A stretch of 42,222 bases of DNA from Terriglobales bacterium (GTDB lineage Bacteria; Acidobacteriota; Terriglobia; Terriglobales; SCQP01), in assembly GCA_025451775.1 (NCBI GenBank), contig JANWJU010000050.1, positions 1-42,222 on the forward strand. The letters run 5' to 3'. The notes beneath the pieces were generated by a model. The model was not told the DNA's origin and ran no database searches. It saw only the letters and a list, made by a program, of their open reading frames with translations. Numbering within the stretch: position 1 is the stretch's first letter; each line of letters begins with the position of its first letter. Made by a program: the position numbers and the translations under genes. Below, one piece after another: positions 23,452-32,213 of the stretch.

Positions 23452-24282
23452 ATGGATCAGTCTCGTTGGGCGGCGCGGCGTGCGGCGTTCCGGAAACTGC
23501 ATGAGAAGGGATGTTTTCTCATTCCCAATCCGTGGGACGTGGGTACGGCGCGGGCGTTGGCGGGCATGGGTTTCAAGGCCCTGGCTACCACCAGCGCGGG
23601 TTATGCCTGGTCCTGCGGCCAGGCCGACCACGGTCCGGAGCTGGAGGCGGTGCTGGAGCACTGCCGCGTGCTGGCCGCGGCCACCGAACTGCCGGTCAAC
23701 GCCGATTTCGAGAGTGGCTATGCGCGCCACCTGGACGAGTTGGGGGAGAACGTGCGCCGCTGCGCCGCCACCGGGGTGGCGGGCTTGTCGATCGAGGATG
23801 CCACCGGCGACGGGGCGCAGCCGCTTTATGAGCTGAACGCGGCGGTGGCGCGGGTGAGCGCCGCACGCGCCGCGCTCGATGCCAGTGGCGAGGATGTGAT
23901 GCTGATCGCGCGGGCGGAGTGTTTTCTCACCGGGCATCCTGATCCGCTGCCGGAGGCGGTGCGGCGGCTGCAAGCCTACGCCGCCGCTGGCGCCGATTGC
24001 CTCTATGCGCCGGGAGCGCTGACCCGGGCCCAGATCACCACCCTGGTGGGTGCGGTGGCGCCCAAGCCGGTGAACGTGTTGGTAGGCCGGCCGACGCCCC
24101 ATACTTTGGCCGAACTGGCGGGCTTGGGGGTGCGGCGCGTGAGCGTGGGAGGAGCACTGGCGGGAGCGGCATGGGGTGGGTTTCTGCGCGCGGCGCGCGA
24201 TCTCGCCGCCGGCCGCTTCGACGGATTCGCCGCCAATGCGCCGCACGCTGAGATGAACGGCCTGTTCCAGAACGGCGCTTAA
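23452..24282 (+). CDS. Isocitrate lyase / PEP phosphonomutase family enzyme
   Basis: This 276-residue TIM-barrel enzyme opens with PNPWDVGTARALAGMGFKAL, characteristic of the PEP mutase/oxaloacetate decarboxylase/2-methylisocitrate lyase superfamily. The Mg2+-binding segment is NADFESGY (Asp85), followed by SIEDATG and ARAECFLTG. The KKCGH motif of true isocitrate or methylisocitrate lyases is absent, so it belongs to the catalytically diverse, often uncharacterised group that cleaves or forms C-C or P-C bonds of 2-oxo acids. GGGAG lies six bases before the ATG. It probably shares a transcript with the upstream MscS gene, without an obvious functional link. Confidence 0.85.
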   Translation: MDQSRWAARRAAFRKLHEKGCFLIPNPWDVGTARALAGMGFKALATTSAGYAWSCGQADHGPELEAVLEHCRVLAAATELPVNADFESGYARHLDELGENVRRCAATGVAGLSIEDATGDGAQPLYELNAAVARVSAARAALDASGEDVMLIARAECFLTGHPDPLPEAVRRLQAYAAAGADCLYAPGALTRAQITTLVGAVAPKPVNVLVGRPTPHTLAELAGLGVRRVSVGGALAGAAWGGFLRAARDLAAGRFDGFAANAPHAEMNGLFQNGA

Positions 24283-24339
24283 GCCCAGAGATGGCTGCCA
24301 GCACGGCCAGCGGCATCCCAACCGGTTTGGAGGTTGGGT

Positions 24340-25320
24340 ATGAAGCCGATGGGATTGGGAATCATCGCCGCCATGCTGCTGCTATGCGGGGCAGGAGCAC
24401 AGAATGCCACGTCGGCGTCGACCGGCACGCCGCCGACCGACCAGCAGCTGCAGGCCATACGCACCGCTGGCTACAACGCCGGGTTTCGCGACGGCGTGAC
24501 CGATTATCGGGATCACGCGGCGTACAACTTCAAGAGCCATCCGGTGTACCAGAACCCCGATCAGAGCTATTCGGCTCAGAACGGGGCGGATCCGCAGGCG
24601 GTGGCCATCGACTTTCGCACCGGCTATGAGGCCGGCTATGATGACGGCTTCTACGGGCGAAGCAGCAACGCCACCGCCAACCGGCAACGCGACTACAGCG
24701 CGCCGGCAACAAACCCCGGCGCTGCCGCCCAACCGGGCGGGAGCGCCGCGGCCGGTACGCTGCCGGTGGGCACCACCATGAACGTCAAGCTGAACAACAC
24801 GCTGAGCACGGAGAGCAGCCAAACAGGCGATAGCTTTGCGGTCACCGTTGCCGCGCCGGTGAACGGACCCAACGGTGAGGTTCTGGTGCCGGTGGGGAGC
24901 ACCATCACCGGTACGGTCGCCTCGGTGCAGCGCAGTGGGAGCGTGTCGGGGACCTCGCAAATCCAGCTCAACTTCCAAAGTCTGCGCCTGCCCAGCGGGT
25001 TGAGCCTGCCGGTGCGCGCCGAGGTGAGCCAAATTACCAGCCAGCAAGGGGTTGGCGGTGCGATCACCGGATCTCCATCGGCGACGAGTGAGGGCGGGGT
25101 GGAGAAGTCCCAGACCCGTAACACCGCGGGGACGGCGGCGGCGGGGGGCGCGGCAGGCTTGATAATTGGGGCCATCGCCGGCGGCGGCAAGGGGGCCGGC
25201 ATCGGCGGCTTAGTGGGCGCGGGCCTGGGCGCCGTGCTGGCGAGCCGGAACGGCAACTTGACCTTGCCGGCGGGCACCGGAATGACGATCAAACTGGACG
25301 ACGCGGTCAATATCCAGTAG
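24340..25320 (+). CDS. Exported glycine-zipper protein of unknown function
   Basis: The protein has 326 residues from ATG 24340 (GGAGG six bases upstream; TTG 24334 is less likely). Parts: a signal peptide (MGLGIIAAMLLLCGAGAQ); an N-terminal region with GYNAGFRDGVTDY and GYEAGYDDGFYG, two similar aromatic/Gly motifs; a Pro/Ala linker; a beta-rich domain (TLPVGTTMNVKLNNTLSTES through LSLPVRAEVSQI) resembling exported beta-sandwich proteins; and a glycine-zipper segment (GLIIGAIAGGGKGAGIGGLV) near the C-terminus. A second copy of the opening beta pattern closes the protein (TLPAGTGMTIKLDDAVNI). It probably associates with the envelope. Function is unknown. Confidence 0.75.
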   Translation: MKPMGLGIIAAMLLLCGAGAQNATSASTGTPPTDQQLQAIRTAGYNAGFRDGVTDYRDHAAYNFKSHPVYQNPDQSYSAQNGADPQAVAIDFRTGYEAGYDDGFYGRSSNATANRQRDYSAPATNPGAAAQPGGSAAAGTLPVGTTMNVKLNNTLSTESSQTGDSFAVTVAAPVNGPNGEVLVPVGSTITGTVASVQRSGSVSGTSQIQLNFQSLRLPSGLSLPVRAEVSQITSQQGVGGAITGSPSATSEGGVEKSQTRNTAGTAAAGGAAGLIIGAIAGGGKGAGIGGLVGAGLGAVLASRNGNLTLPAGTGMTIKLDDAVNIQ

Positions 25321-25357
25321 GACAACGCGGGGGCACCCGGCTGACGCCGCCCGCTTC

Positions 25358-25407
25358 GCCGCAGGCGCGTCACGGGGGCCCCTGAGCCCCGCTCGCGCGC
25401 CTGCGGC
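25358..25407. repeat. Long GC-rich hairpin after the glycine-zipper gene
   Basis: Perfect 12-bp arms (GCCGCAGGCGCG and CGCGCCTGCGGC) enclose a second nested stem (GGGGC/GCCCC, loop CCCTGA). There is no T-tract, so it is not a classical terminator. It sits 37 bases after one gene and 48 before the next. It could block exonucleases, act as a factor-dependent terminator, or be a member of an intergenic repeat family. No second copy was noticed in this window. Confidence 0.55.
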
Positions 25408-25454
25408 AGCATGATCTCTGCAAGCGGTCCAAGCCACTTGCTGTAGCATGAGGG

Positions 25455-25928
25455 ATGCGTGTTCCCCTGCCGCAGATTCGGACGAATGGCCATGCGCCAC
25501 AGCCAGGGCGCGTGTACATGATCAGCGGGATGTGTCAGGATCCCCGCTTCCGGCTCTCGTTTCGCACCGCTAATGCGGAGGATTTCTGCCTGATCTCCAT
25601 GGGAATTCCCGGGGGGACTCTGGGGGGAACCCGGGGGCCGACCCTGGAGGGGACCGCTACGGGGATCGGGGGCGGGGCGGCGGAAGTGACCGGCGCCGAC
25701 GGCGACCCCTATTTCGTGCTGCGCCGATCCTTCGACGAGGGCGCCGCGGTGGTGGCGGCGCGCGTGGATTGGGAGGGCATCTTCACGCTTTTGGCCAACG
25801 ATGACGAACACGCGGAGGCGGTGTTCGCGGAGTTGATTGCGCCCGGCGCCCCTGAAGACACGATCCGGCAATGGAGCGACGACGCCGCCACCATGATGCT
25901 GTACTCCGAGATGCTTCACCTTGCCTGA
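25455..25928 (+). CDS. Unknown protein with Gly-rich segment
   Basis: This 157-residue protein is soluble-looking. The front half contains RFRLSFRTANAEDFCLISMG, then a glycine/threonine-rich stretch (about 52-77) encoded by unusually long G runs. The back half is acidic (DWEGIFTLLANDDEHAEAVF) and helical. I do not recognise the family. TAGCAT five bases before the ATG suggests a leaderless start; an internal ATG (25518) is an alternative. The last codons overlap the TTG start of the MlaF-type ATPase by 8 bases, so it may be functionally linked to that ATPase or simply lead the operon. Confidence 0.6.
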   Translation: MRVPLPQIRTNGHAPQPGRVYMISGMCQDPRFRLSFRTANAEDFCLISMGIPGGTLGGTRGPTLEGTATGIGGGAAEVTGADGDPYFVLRRSFDEGAAVVAARVDWEGIFTLLANDDEHAEAVFAELIAPGAPEDTIRQWSDDAATMMLYSEMLHLA

Positions 25929-26673
25929 GCCGCCGTTTTTCGAATTCCGCCACGTTTATAAGAGCTTCGGCGCGCGCGAGGTCCTGCGCGACGTCAGCTT
26001 TGAGGTGGGGCGCGGTGAAGCCGTGTGCATTCTGGGGCGTAGCGGGGTGGGGAAGTCGGTGACCTTGAAGCTGGCCATGGGTTTTTTGCGTGCCGACGCC
26101 GGTCAAGTCATCACCGATGGCATTGACGTGGGCACGCTCCGCGAATCCGCCCTCACCGAGATGCACAAGAAGGTCACCATGGTGTTCCAATCCGGCGCGT
26201 TGTTTGATTCGCTGACGGTGGCCGAGAATATCGCGTTCCCGCTGCAAGAGCGGGCACCGGCGAGTGATGACGAGATCGACGCGGAGGTCGAGCATTGGCT
26301 TGACCTGCTGGAGCTGAAGCCGGTGCGCGATCTGTACCCCGCCAGCTTGTCGACGGGCATGAAGCGGGCGGTGGCGATTGCGCGGGCACTGGCCGCGCAT
26401 CCGCAAGCGATCCTCTATGACGAGCCGACGACGATGGTCGACCCCATGATGTCGCATATGATCGTCGAACTGATCGCCAAAGTGAAGCGGCAGGTGCGGC
26501 TCACGAGCGTGGTGGTGACCCACGACACGCAACTGGCGCGGAAGTTGGCGGACCGGCTGGTCCTGCTGCATGAGGGCGGGGTGAGGTTTTTTGGAACTTT
26601 GGCCGAGATGGATGCCTCGACCGATCCTGCGCTGCGGGAGTTCCTCCAGCATGACAGCTTGGCGTTACCCTAG
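25921..26673 (+). CDS. mlaF: ABC transporter ATPase, MlaF-type
   Basis: The 250-residue ATPase has Walker A GRSGVGKS (39-46), Q-loop Gln90, signature LSTGMKR (143-149), Walker B ILYDEPTTMVDP and switch His201. The altered signature (LSTGM instead of LSGGQ) and the overall sequence match MlaF/Ttg2A proteins, which power phospholipid or organic-solvent transport between inner and outer membrane with MlaE and MlaD. No MlaE or MlaD gene is in the window, so it must work with components encoded elsewhere. The TTG start overlaps the upstream gene by 8 bases, and the N-terminus (PPFFEFRHVYKSFG) begins at the normal place. Confidence 0.88.
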   Translation: MPEPPFFEFRHVYKSFGAREVLRDVSFEVGRGEAVCILGRSGVGKSVTLKLAMGFLRADAGQVITDGIDVGTLRESALTEMHKKVTMVFQSGALFDSLTVAENIAFPLQERAPASDDEIDAEVEHWLDLLELKPVRDLYPASLSTGMKRAVAIARALAAHPQAILYDEPTTMVDPMMSHMIVELIAKVKRQVRLTSVVVTHDTQLARKLADRLVLLHEGGVRFFGTLAEMDASTDPALREFLQHDSLALP

Positions 26674-26702
26674 AGGTAGGTGCGTCGTCGAGGGCACAAC
26701 CA

Positions 26703-27608
26703 GTGAGCGCAATTCACCCATATGCATGGCGGAACGGAGAGTTGGTGGCGAACCAGGGCATCTGCTTCTCGCCGTTTCAGACGGGACTCCTGACGGGATG
26801 GGGCCTGTTCAGCACGCTGCGGATCTACGCCGGAGTGCCGTTCGCCCTGGAGGAGCACTGGCGTCGGTTGAGCATGGACGGCGAGCGGTTGCATGTGGAT
26901 CTGAGCGGGTTATGGCCGGAGGTGGAGGCGGGGTTTCAGGCCTTGGTGGAGCACAACCAGGCGCAAGAGGCGGTGGCGCGGGTGTACTGCATCCGGAACC
27001 GGGGCGGGTTTTTGGATACGCCCAACCCGCGGGCAACCGACCTGCTGATGTTGACCCGCGAACTGCACCGCTGGGGTGCGAGCGCACGTCTGCGGCTGCA
27101 GCCGCATGGCCGCCATGCCCAGGCGCCGCTGGCCGGGACCAAGACACTGACCTGGGCGCATAATCTGGTGCTGGTGGAGGAGGCCAACGCCGCCGGCTAC
27201 GATGACGTGCTGCTGCTGAACGAGCGCGGAGAGGTGGCCGAGTGCACCTCCGCCAACGTGTTCGCGGTGCGGGGCGGCGTAATGCAAACGCCTCCACTCG
27301 ATTCCGGCGCCCTGCCGGGCGTAAGCCGCAAGGTGCTGCTGGAGTCGGGATCGCGGTATGGCTTGCGGGTGGAGGAGAAGACGCTCTGGCCCGAGGATCT
27401 GTGGGAAGCCGAGGAGGTCTTCATCACCTCCTCGACGCGCGAGGTGCAGGCGGTGGCGGCGATCGGGGAGCGGGAGCTGCGGCAAGGGCCCTGGACGGGA
27501 CGGGCCGCGGCGGCGTTCCGGCAGGTGGTGCAGGAGTACGTGGCCGCGCACACAGACGCGGCGCCGGCGACCAGCGGGAGTGCCCAGCGAGAAGTGGCGA
27601 GCCACTAA
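26703..27608 (+). CDS. Class IV aminotransferase (branched-chain aminotransferase / ADC lyase-like)
   Basis: This 301-residue fold-type IV PLP enzyme has Schiff-base Lys147 in GTKTLTWAHN. The downstream ERGEVAECTSANVF and FITSSTREVQAV motifs bind PLP phosphate and substrate in this family. Family members include branched-chain aminotransferase (IlvE), D-amino acid aminotransferase and aminodeoxychorismate lyase (PabC); the exact one cannot be fixed. GTG start 26703 is supported by GAGGG nine bases upstream. The last codons (SAQREVASH and stop) lie within a copy of the dispersed palindromic repeat (27583-27605), so the normal C-terminus may have been replaced. The next gene starts 13 bases on. 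Confidence 0.85.
   Translation: MSAIHPYAWRNGELVANQGICFSPFQTGLLTGWGLFSTLRIYAGVPFALEEHWRRLSMDGERLHVDLSGLWPEVEAGFQALVEHNQAQEAVARVYCIRNRGGFLDTPNPRATDLLMLTRELHRWGASARLRLQPHGRHAQAPLAGTKTLTWAHNLVLVEEANAAGYDDVLLLNERGEVAECTSANVFAVRGGVMQTPPLDSGALPGVSRKVLLESGSRYGLRVEEKTLWPEDLWEAEEVFITSSTREVQAVAAIGERELRQGPWTGRAAAAFRQVVQEYVAAHTDAAPATSGSAQREVASH
27583..27605 (-). repeat. Palindromic repeat element, short copy (C), at the aminotransferase 3' end
   Basis: On the minus strand this 23-bp segment matches 14903-14925 at 22 of 23 bases, including the GTGGCTCGCCAC mini-hairpin. It supplies the last eight codons of the aminotransferase and reaches into the first base of its TAA stop. Its orientation relative to that gene is the same as copy A to gcdH and copy B to thrS. 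The other two hairpins of copy A are absent here. Confidence 0.6.
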
Positions 27609-27621
27609 GGAGCGTAGAGCC

Positions 27622-28245
27622 ATGGCAGAGGGACGGCCGATCCTGATTGTAGAAGACGAAGACCTGATCCGGGACACCTATGCGCGGCGGCTCGAGCACG
27701 AGGGGTTCGTCGTGAGCCAGGCTCCGACCGGGCGGGACGCGCTGCGGGTGGCGCGGCTGAGCCCGCCGCAGCTCATCCTGTTGGATGTGATGCTGCCGGA
27801 TCTGAGCGGGCTGGAAGTATTGAAATCGCTGCGTGCCGACCGCCGGTTTTTGACCACCCCGGTGGTCTTGTTCACCAACCTCAGCCAGCACATGGACAAG
27901 CACATGGCGGCGCGCCTGGGGGCTACCGACTATTTGGTGAAATCCGAGGTGGCGCCCGCGGACGTGGTGGCGCGGGTGCGGCAGCTTTTGGCGGCGGCGC
28001 CGGGGCAGCGGCCCATCGCCAGCTTCCAACTGGAGGTGAACCCGGAGCAGGGGGATGCAGCGGCGCTGGCTTCGCTGCTGGGCTATCCCCGCGATTACAC
28101 CTGCGCGCGCTGCGGGCAGCGGCTGCTGCTGCAACTGGATGGGGATTTCTCCGATCCCTGGTCACGGAGCTTCCGGGTGCGGCTGCGGTGCCCGGCGTGC
28201 CGGGAGACGCATGAGGAGACGAAAGGCGAGCCCACGCCCGCCTGA
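27622..28245 (+). CDS. Response regulator: receiver domain plus C-terminal zinc ribbon
   Basis: The protein has 207 residues from ATG 27622, with TAAGGAG upstream overlapping the stop of the previous gene. The receiver domain (1-125) has the acidic pair in VEDED, phosphoacceptor Asp55 in LDVMLPDLSG, the conserved Thr/Ser region VVLFTN and Lys107 in LVKSE. Instead of a DNA-binding domain, the C-terminus carries four cysteines in two CxxC pairs (161/164 and 190/193) spaced like a zinc ribbon, preceded by LLGYPRDYTCARCGQRL. This suggests an output by protein or nucleic-acid contact. The kinase gene follows after 6 bases and is the probable phosphodonor. Confidence 0.85.
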   Translation: MAEGRPILIVEDEDLIRDTYARRLEHEGFVVSQAPTGRDALRVARLSPPQLILLDVMLPDLSGLEVLKSLRADRRFLTTPVVLFTNLSQHMDKHMAARLGATDYLVKSEVAPADVVARVRQLLAAAPGQRPIASFQLEVNPEQGDAAALASLLGYPRDYTCARCGQRLLLQLDGDFSDPWSRSFRVRLRCPACRETHEETKGEPTPA

Positions 28246-28251
28246 GGACGC

Positions 28252-30483
28252 ATGTGGAGTCGCTTACGCAATGCGATCTCGAGCCAGCTTGAAGCGCTGC
28301 TGCGCTGGCTGACGGCGTCGGCGTTGCGCTCGACCGCGATTTTCGTGATCCTGACGTTCGTCCCCATCCTGCTGCTGACCTACTACATCGTGGCCACCAG
28401 CATCCGCAACACCAAAGCGGACGCGGCCAGCGCCGATCAAACGGTCAGCGGCTTTTCAGTGACGCTGCTGCGGGCCGATTTCCGGGGCGAGCGGGAGGTG
28501 CTGGTGGGCGCCGCCGACGAGGGCAGCTTGCAGCGGTTGCTGGGCACCAGCGTGGCGTTGAGTCCGGGCGCGCAACTCAGCCCGGCGGCGCAACGCCAAT
28601 TGAGCCGGGATTTGAGCGCGGAGCGCGCGGCCGCGCAGCAGAGTCTGGCGCGGCTGCAGCGCCGGCGGCCGGAGTTTCTGGCGTTGGCGCTCTACGATGG
28701 CATGGGGGCGCTGGCGGCGTCGGCGCCGACGGCGGTGCCGGTGCCGGTGGAGCAAGCCTCGCTCACCTCGCCCGGCTCGTTGCCGGACTGGTTCCGGGGG
28801 GCGCTCAAGGGCCAGAATATGACCTCGCCCACGCTGGCGGCCACGGCGGCGCTGCCGGCGCGCATCGTGTTCGCGGTGCCGGTGGGTTATCCGCTGCCGG
28901 CGGCCATGCACATGCCGGCCGGCAGCAATGGCGTGGGCGTTTTGGTGGGGCTGTTGCCACGCTCGGTGGTGACCGATTGGGTGCGGCACCTGGCGGTGGG
29001 GCCGAACCAATATTTGTACCTGGTCGATAGCCGGCACCAAGTGGTGAGCGGCTCCCCCGACGGACCGTTCACGGCGGCGCAGGTGGCGGCGCTGCCGGCC
29101 ACCGCCGATGCGCTCGCCGGGCGCAGTGGCAGCGGGGAGTTTGTCACCGCCATCCAGCTTGAAAGCCACGCCATCACCTATGCCGCGCTGCCGGAGGAGT
29201 CGATGGCGCTGTTGGTGGTGCGCCCGGTGCGCTTCGGCTTTTATATCTACCGCGTCTTTTACGACAAGCTGGCCTTCATCGCGGTCATCATCTTTTTGCT
29301 GGCGGTGGCGACCGGGCTGTTGTTGCGTTCGGCGTTCCGCTATTACCAGCGCTACAACAAAGAGGTGGAGAGCGGGCGGGCGAAAACCGAGGCACTGTTG
29401 GGCAGCATTGGTGACGGAGTGTTCGCCGTCAACGGCGAGGGGCAGATCATCGAGTTCAACCGCGCCGCCAGCGATCTGACCGGCACGCCGGCGGCGGAGG
29501 CGCTGGGCCGGCCCTATGGCCAGGTGATCACCGTGGTGGACGAACGCCCCGGGCAGGCCAGCGCCGCCCCCGACCCGGTGCGGCAAGCCATGTTGGAGGG
29601 GCGCACCTTCCGTTTTCTGCGCGATCTATCGCTGGTGCGGCGTGACGGTACGCGGTTGCCGGTGACCGTCAGTGCCGCGCCCGTGCGGGACGAACATGGC
29701 GGGGTCGCAGGCTGCATTGCGATCTTCAGCGATGCCAGCCAGGAGCGGGAGGTGGACCGCATGAAGACCGAGTTCATCAGCATCGCCAGCCACCAGCTCC
29801 GCACCCCGATGTCGGGGGTCAAGGGGGTGCTGTCGCTGCTGCTGGAGGATGTGCTCGGCCCCCTGAATCCGGAACAGCGCAAATACCTGCGCCGCGCCAA
29901 CGATTCCAACGAGCGGCTGATCGCGCTGGTGAACGACCTGCTCAACGTCAGCCGGTTGGAGCAAGGCAGCCTGCAGCTCCGCTCCGAGCCGGTGAATCTG
30001 GCGGAGGTGTTGCAGACGCTGGCCGTCGAGTTCCAGCCGCGCGCGGCGCGGTACCAGCAGACCGTGCAGGTGGAGCGCGACGGCGCCCCGCAGGAGGACA
30101 TGGAGGTGCACGGCGATCCGGTGCGGCTGCGTGAGGTTTTTCTCAACCTGCTCGACAATGCGGTCAAATATACGCCCGAGAACGGCCACATCACGGTGCG
30201 GCTGCAGGCGACGGCGCAGCGGGTCACGGTGGAGGTGCGCGACAGCGGGGTGGGCATCCCCGCCGACAAGCTCCCGGTACTGTTCCAGAAGTTCAACCGC
30301 ATTCAGAACCCGCTGAGTGGACGGGAGTTTGGCACCGGCCTGGGGTTGTACTTCGCGCGCTCAGTGATCGAACTGCACCACGGCACGGTCGAGGTCGAGA
30401 GCCACCTCGGCGAGGGCACGACGTTTCGCGTCTCGCTGCCGCGGCGATATTCGGCGGCGGCCGCGCCGCAAGCCCACTCATGA
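28252..30483 (+). CDS. Membrane sensor histidine kinase with extracytoplasmic domain and PAS
   Basis: 743 residues. TM1 (about 26-47, [21 protein letters not shown]) and TM2 (about 338-362, [20 protein letters not shown]) flank a periplasmic sensor region of roughly 290 residues, probably a double-Cache-like fold ([15 protein letters not shown] is typical). A PAS domain follows (about 380-500), then HisKA with phospho-His514 in SHQLRTP, and HATPase_c with N box [11 protein letters not shown]1 DSGVGIP and G2 [10 protein letters not shown]. It autophosphorylates in response to an extracytoplasmic signal and probably passes phosphate to the adjacent zinc-ribbon regulator. Its last four bases overlap the trehalose synthase start. 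Confidence 0.92.
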   Translation: MWSRLRNAISSQLEALLRWLTASALRSTAIFVILTFVPILLLTYYIVATSIRNTKADAASADQTVSGFSVTLLRADFRGEREVLVGAADEGSLQRLLGTSVALSPGAQLSPAAQRQLSRDLSAERAAAQQSLARLQRRRPEFLALALYDGMGALAASAPTAVPVPVEQASLTSPGSLPDWFRGALKGQNMTSPTLAATAALPARIVFAVPVGYPLPAAMHMPAGSNGVGVLVGLLPRSVVTDWVRHLAVGPNQYLYLVDSRHQVVSGSPDGPFTAAQVAALPATADALAGRSGSGEFVTAIQLESHAITYAALPEESMALLVVRPVRFGFYIYRVFYDKLAFIAVIIFLLAVATGLLLRSAFRYYQRYNKEVESGRAKTEALLGSIGDGVFAVNGEGQIIEFNRAASDLTGTPAAEALGRPYGQVITVVDERPGQASAAPDPVRQAMLEGRTFRFLRDLSLVRRDGTRLPVTVSAAPVRDEHGGVAGCIAIFSDASQEREVDRMKTEFISIASHQLRTPMSGVKGVLSLLLEDVLGPLNPEQRKYLRRANDSNERLIALVNDLLNVSRLEQGSLQLRSEPVNLAEVLQTLAVEFQPRAARYQQTVQVERDGAPQEDMEVHGDPVRLREVFLNLLDNAVKYTPENGHITVRLQATAQRVTVEVRDSGVGIPADKLPVLFQKFNRIQNPLSGREFGTGLGLYFARSVIELHHGTVEVESHLGEGTTFRVSLPRRYSAAAAPQAHS

Positions 30484-32213
30484 ACCCCAAGCCCTCACCC
30501 CCGGCTTCCACCGCCGCCGCGCTGTGGTTCAAGAACGCGGTAATTTACGAGCTTCCGGTGCGCGCCTTCTCCGATTGGAATGGGGATGGCATCGGCGACT
30601 TCCGCGGCTTGATTGACCGGCTGGACTATCTGCAGTGGCTCGGGGTGGATTGCATCTGGCTGCTGCCGTTTTATCCCTCGCCCCGGCGGGACGACGGCTA
30701 CGACATCGCCGACTTCGCCGGCATCGACCCCGACTACGGCACCCTGGAGGACTTCCGCGAGTTGTTGGACGAGGCCCATGGCCGGGGGATGCGCGTGCTC
30801 GCCGACCTGGTGCTGAACCACACCTCCGACCAGCACACCTGGTTTCAGCAGGCGCGCAGCTCGCCGCAATCCAGCTACCGCAACTGGTACGTGTGGAGCG
30901 ATAACGCGCAGAGGTATCCCGAGGCTCGCATCATTTTCACCGACACCGAAGTCAGCAACTGGACGTTTGATCCGCAGGCGAACGCCTATTTCTGGCACCG
31001 CTTCTACAGCCACCAGCCCGACCTCAACTTCGATGAGCCGGCGGTGCGGGAGGCGATGATCGCGGTGGTGTTTTATTGGCTCGACATGGGCCTGGATGGC
31101 TTCCGCTGTGATGCCGTTCCCTACCTGTTCGAGCGGGAGCAGACGATTTGCGAGAACCTGCCGGAGACCCACGCGTTCCTGCAGGAGCTGCGGCGGCGGG
31201 TGGATGAACGCTATGGCGGCGACCGGGTGCTGCTGGCGGAAGCCAACCAGTGGCCGTCGGATGTGGTGCGTTACTTTGGGCAAGCCGCCAATCCGGCGGG
31301 CCCAGGAGGCGATGCCGCCGGGCCCGAGTTTCACATGGCCTTCCATTTTCCTCTGATGCCGCGCCTGTTCATGGCCGTGCGGCAGGAGGCGCGGCGCCCC
31401 ATCGTGGACATCATGGCGCAGACGCCTCCCATTCCGGAGAACTGCCAGTGGGGATTGTTTCTACGCAACCACGACGAACTGACGCTCGAGATGTGCACCG
31501 ACGAGGAGCGCGACTACATGTACTACGAGTACGCGCGCGATCCCCGCATGAAGCTCAATATCGGCATCCGGCGGCGGCTGGCGCCCATCGTCGATAACAG
31601 CCGGCGGGAGATCGAGCTCATGAACGTGGTGCTGTTCTCCATGCCGGGCACGCCCGTCCTCTACTACGGCGACGAGATGGGCATGGGCGACAACATCTAC
31701 CTCTCGGACCGCAATGGCGTGCGCACCCCCATGCAATGGAATGTGGACCGCAACGGCGGGTTCTCCAAGGCGCCGCCGGAGCAGTTGTACGCCCCGCTGA
31801 TCCAGAACCCGGTGTACAGCTATCAGGCCATCAACATCGAGCGGCAGTTCCAGGATTCCAACTCGCTGCTCAATTGGCAGCGGGCGCTGATCCAGTTGCG
31901 CCATAAGACCCCGCTATTGGGCTGGGGGGAAATCGAGTTTCTGGCGCCGGCAAACGAGCGCGTGCTGGTGTATCTGCGGCGGCTGCCGAAAACGGCGTCG
32001 GCGGCGGCGAAGGCGATCCCCGGTCCACGCTGCGTGCTGATGGTCGGCAATTTGTCGCGCAGCTCTCAGGCGGTCGAGCTGGATTTGTCCCGGTTCATGG
32101 GGCAAGTGCCACGGGAGATGTTCGGTGGGGCAGCATTTCCGCCGATCGGCGCCGGCCTGTATCAACTCAGCCTCGGACCCTACGGCTATTATTGGTTTGA
32201 ACTCGACGCGTGA
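30480..32213 (+). CDS. treS: Trehalose synthase (maltose alpha-D-glucosyltransferase), GH13
   Basis: This 577-residue GH13 enzyme has nucleophile Asp211 ([10 protein letters not shown]), acid/base Glu254 (LLAEANQWP) and transition-state Asp332 ([10 protein letters not shown]). The phrases [10 protein letters not shown] and MFLRNHDEL-type context, and the end [11 protein letters not shown], match TreS, which interconverts maltose and trehalose. There is no C-terminal maltokinase fusion, and no separate pep2-like kinase or glgE gene lies nearby. The ATG overlaps the kinase stop (ATGA), tying synthesis of this osmoprotectant enzyme to the two-component system. Related amylase-type hydrolases are possible but less likely. 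Confidence 0.9.
   Translation: MNPKPSPPASTAAALWFKNAVIYELPVRAFSDWNGDGIGDFRGLIDRLDYLQWLGVDCIWLLPFYPSPRRDDGYDIADFAGIDPDYGTLEDFRELLDEAHGRGMRVLADLVLNHTSDQHTWFQQARSSPQSSYRNWYVWSDNAQRYPEARIIFTDTEVSNWTFDPQANAYFWHRFYSHQPDLNFDEPAVREAMIAVVFYWLDMGLDGFRCDAVPYLFEREQTICENLPETHAFLQELRRRVDERYGGDRVLLAEANQWPSDVVRYFGQAANPAGPGGDAAGPEFHMAFHFPLMPRLFMAVRQEARRPIVDIMAQTPPIPENCQWGLFLRNHDELTLEMCTDEERDYMYYEYARDPRMKLNIGIRRRLAPIVDNSRREIELMNVVLFSMPGTPVLYYGDEMGMGDNIYLSDRNGVRTPMQWNVDRNGGFSKAPPEQLYAPLIQNPVYSYQAINIERQFQDSNSLLNWQRALIQLRHKTPLLGWGEIEFLAPANERVLVYLRRLPKTASAAAKAIPGPRCVLMVGNLSRSSQAVELDLSRFMGQVPREMFGGAAFPPIGAGLYQLSLGPYGYYWFELDA

Noticed and set aside
27358-27621. N-terminal extension of the response regulator into the aminotransferase gene
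   Set aside because: The receiver domain starts normally at ATG 27622 with TAAGGAG. The extension is an Arg-rich out-of-frame reading of the upstream gene.
31426-31439. CTCCCATTCCGGAG inside treS, similar to the LuxR-locus palindromes
   Set aside because: It differs at two positions, breaks symmetry, and encodes the conserved [10 protein letters not shown] region; chance similarity.
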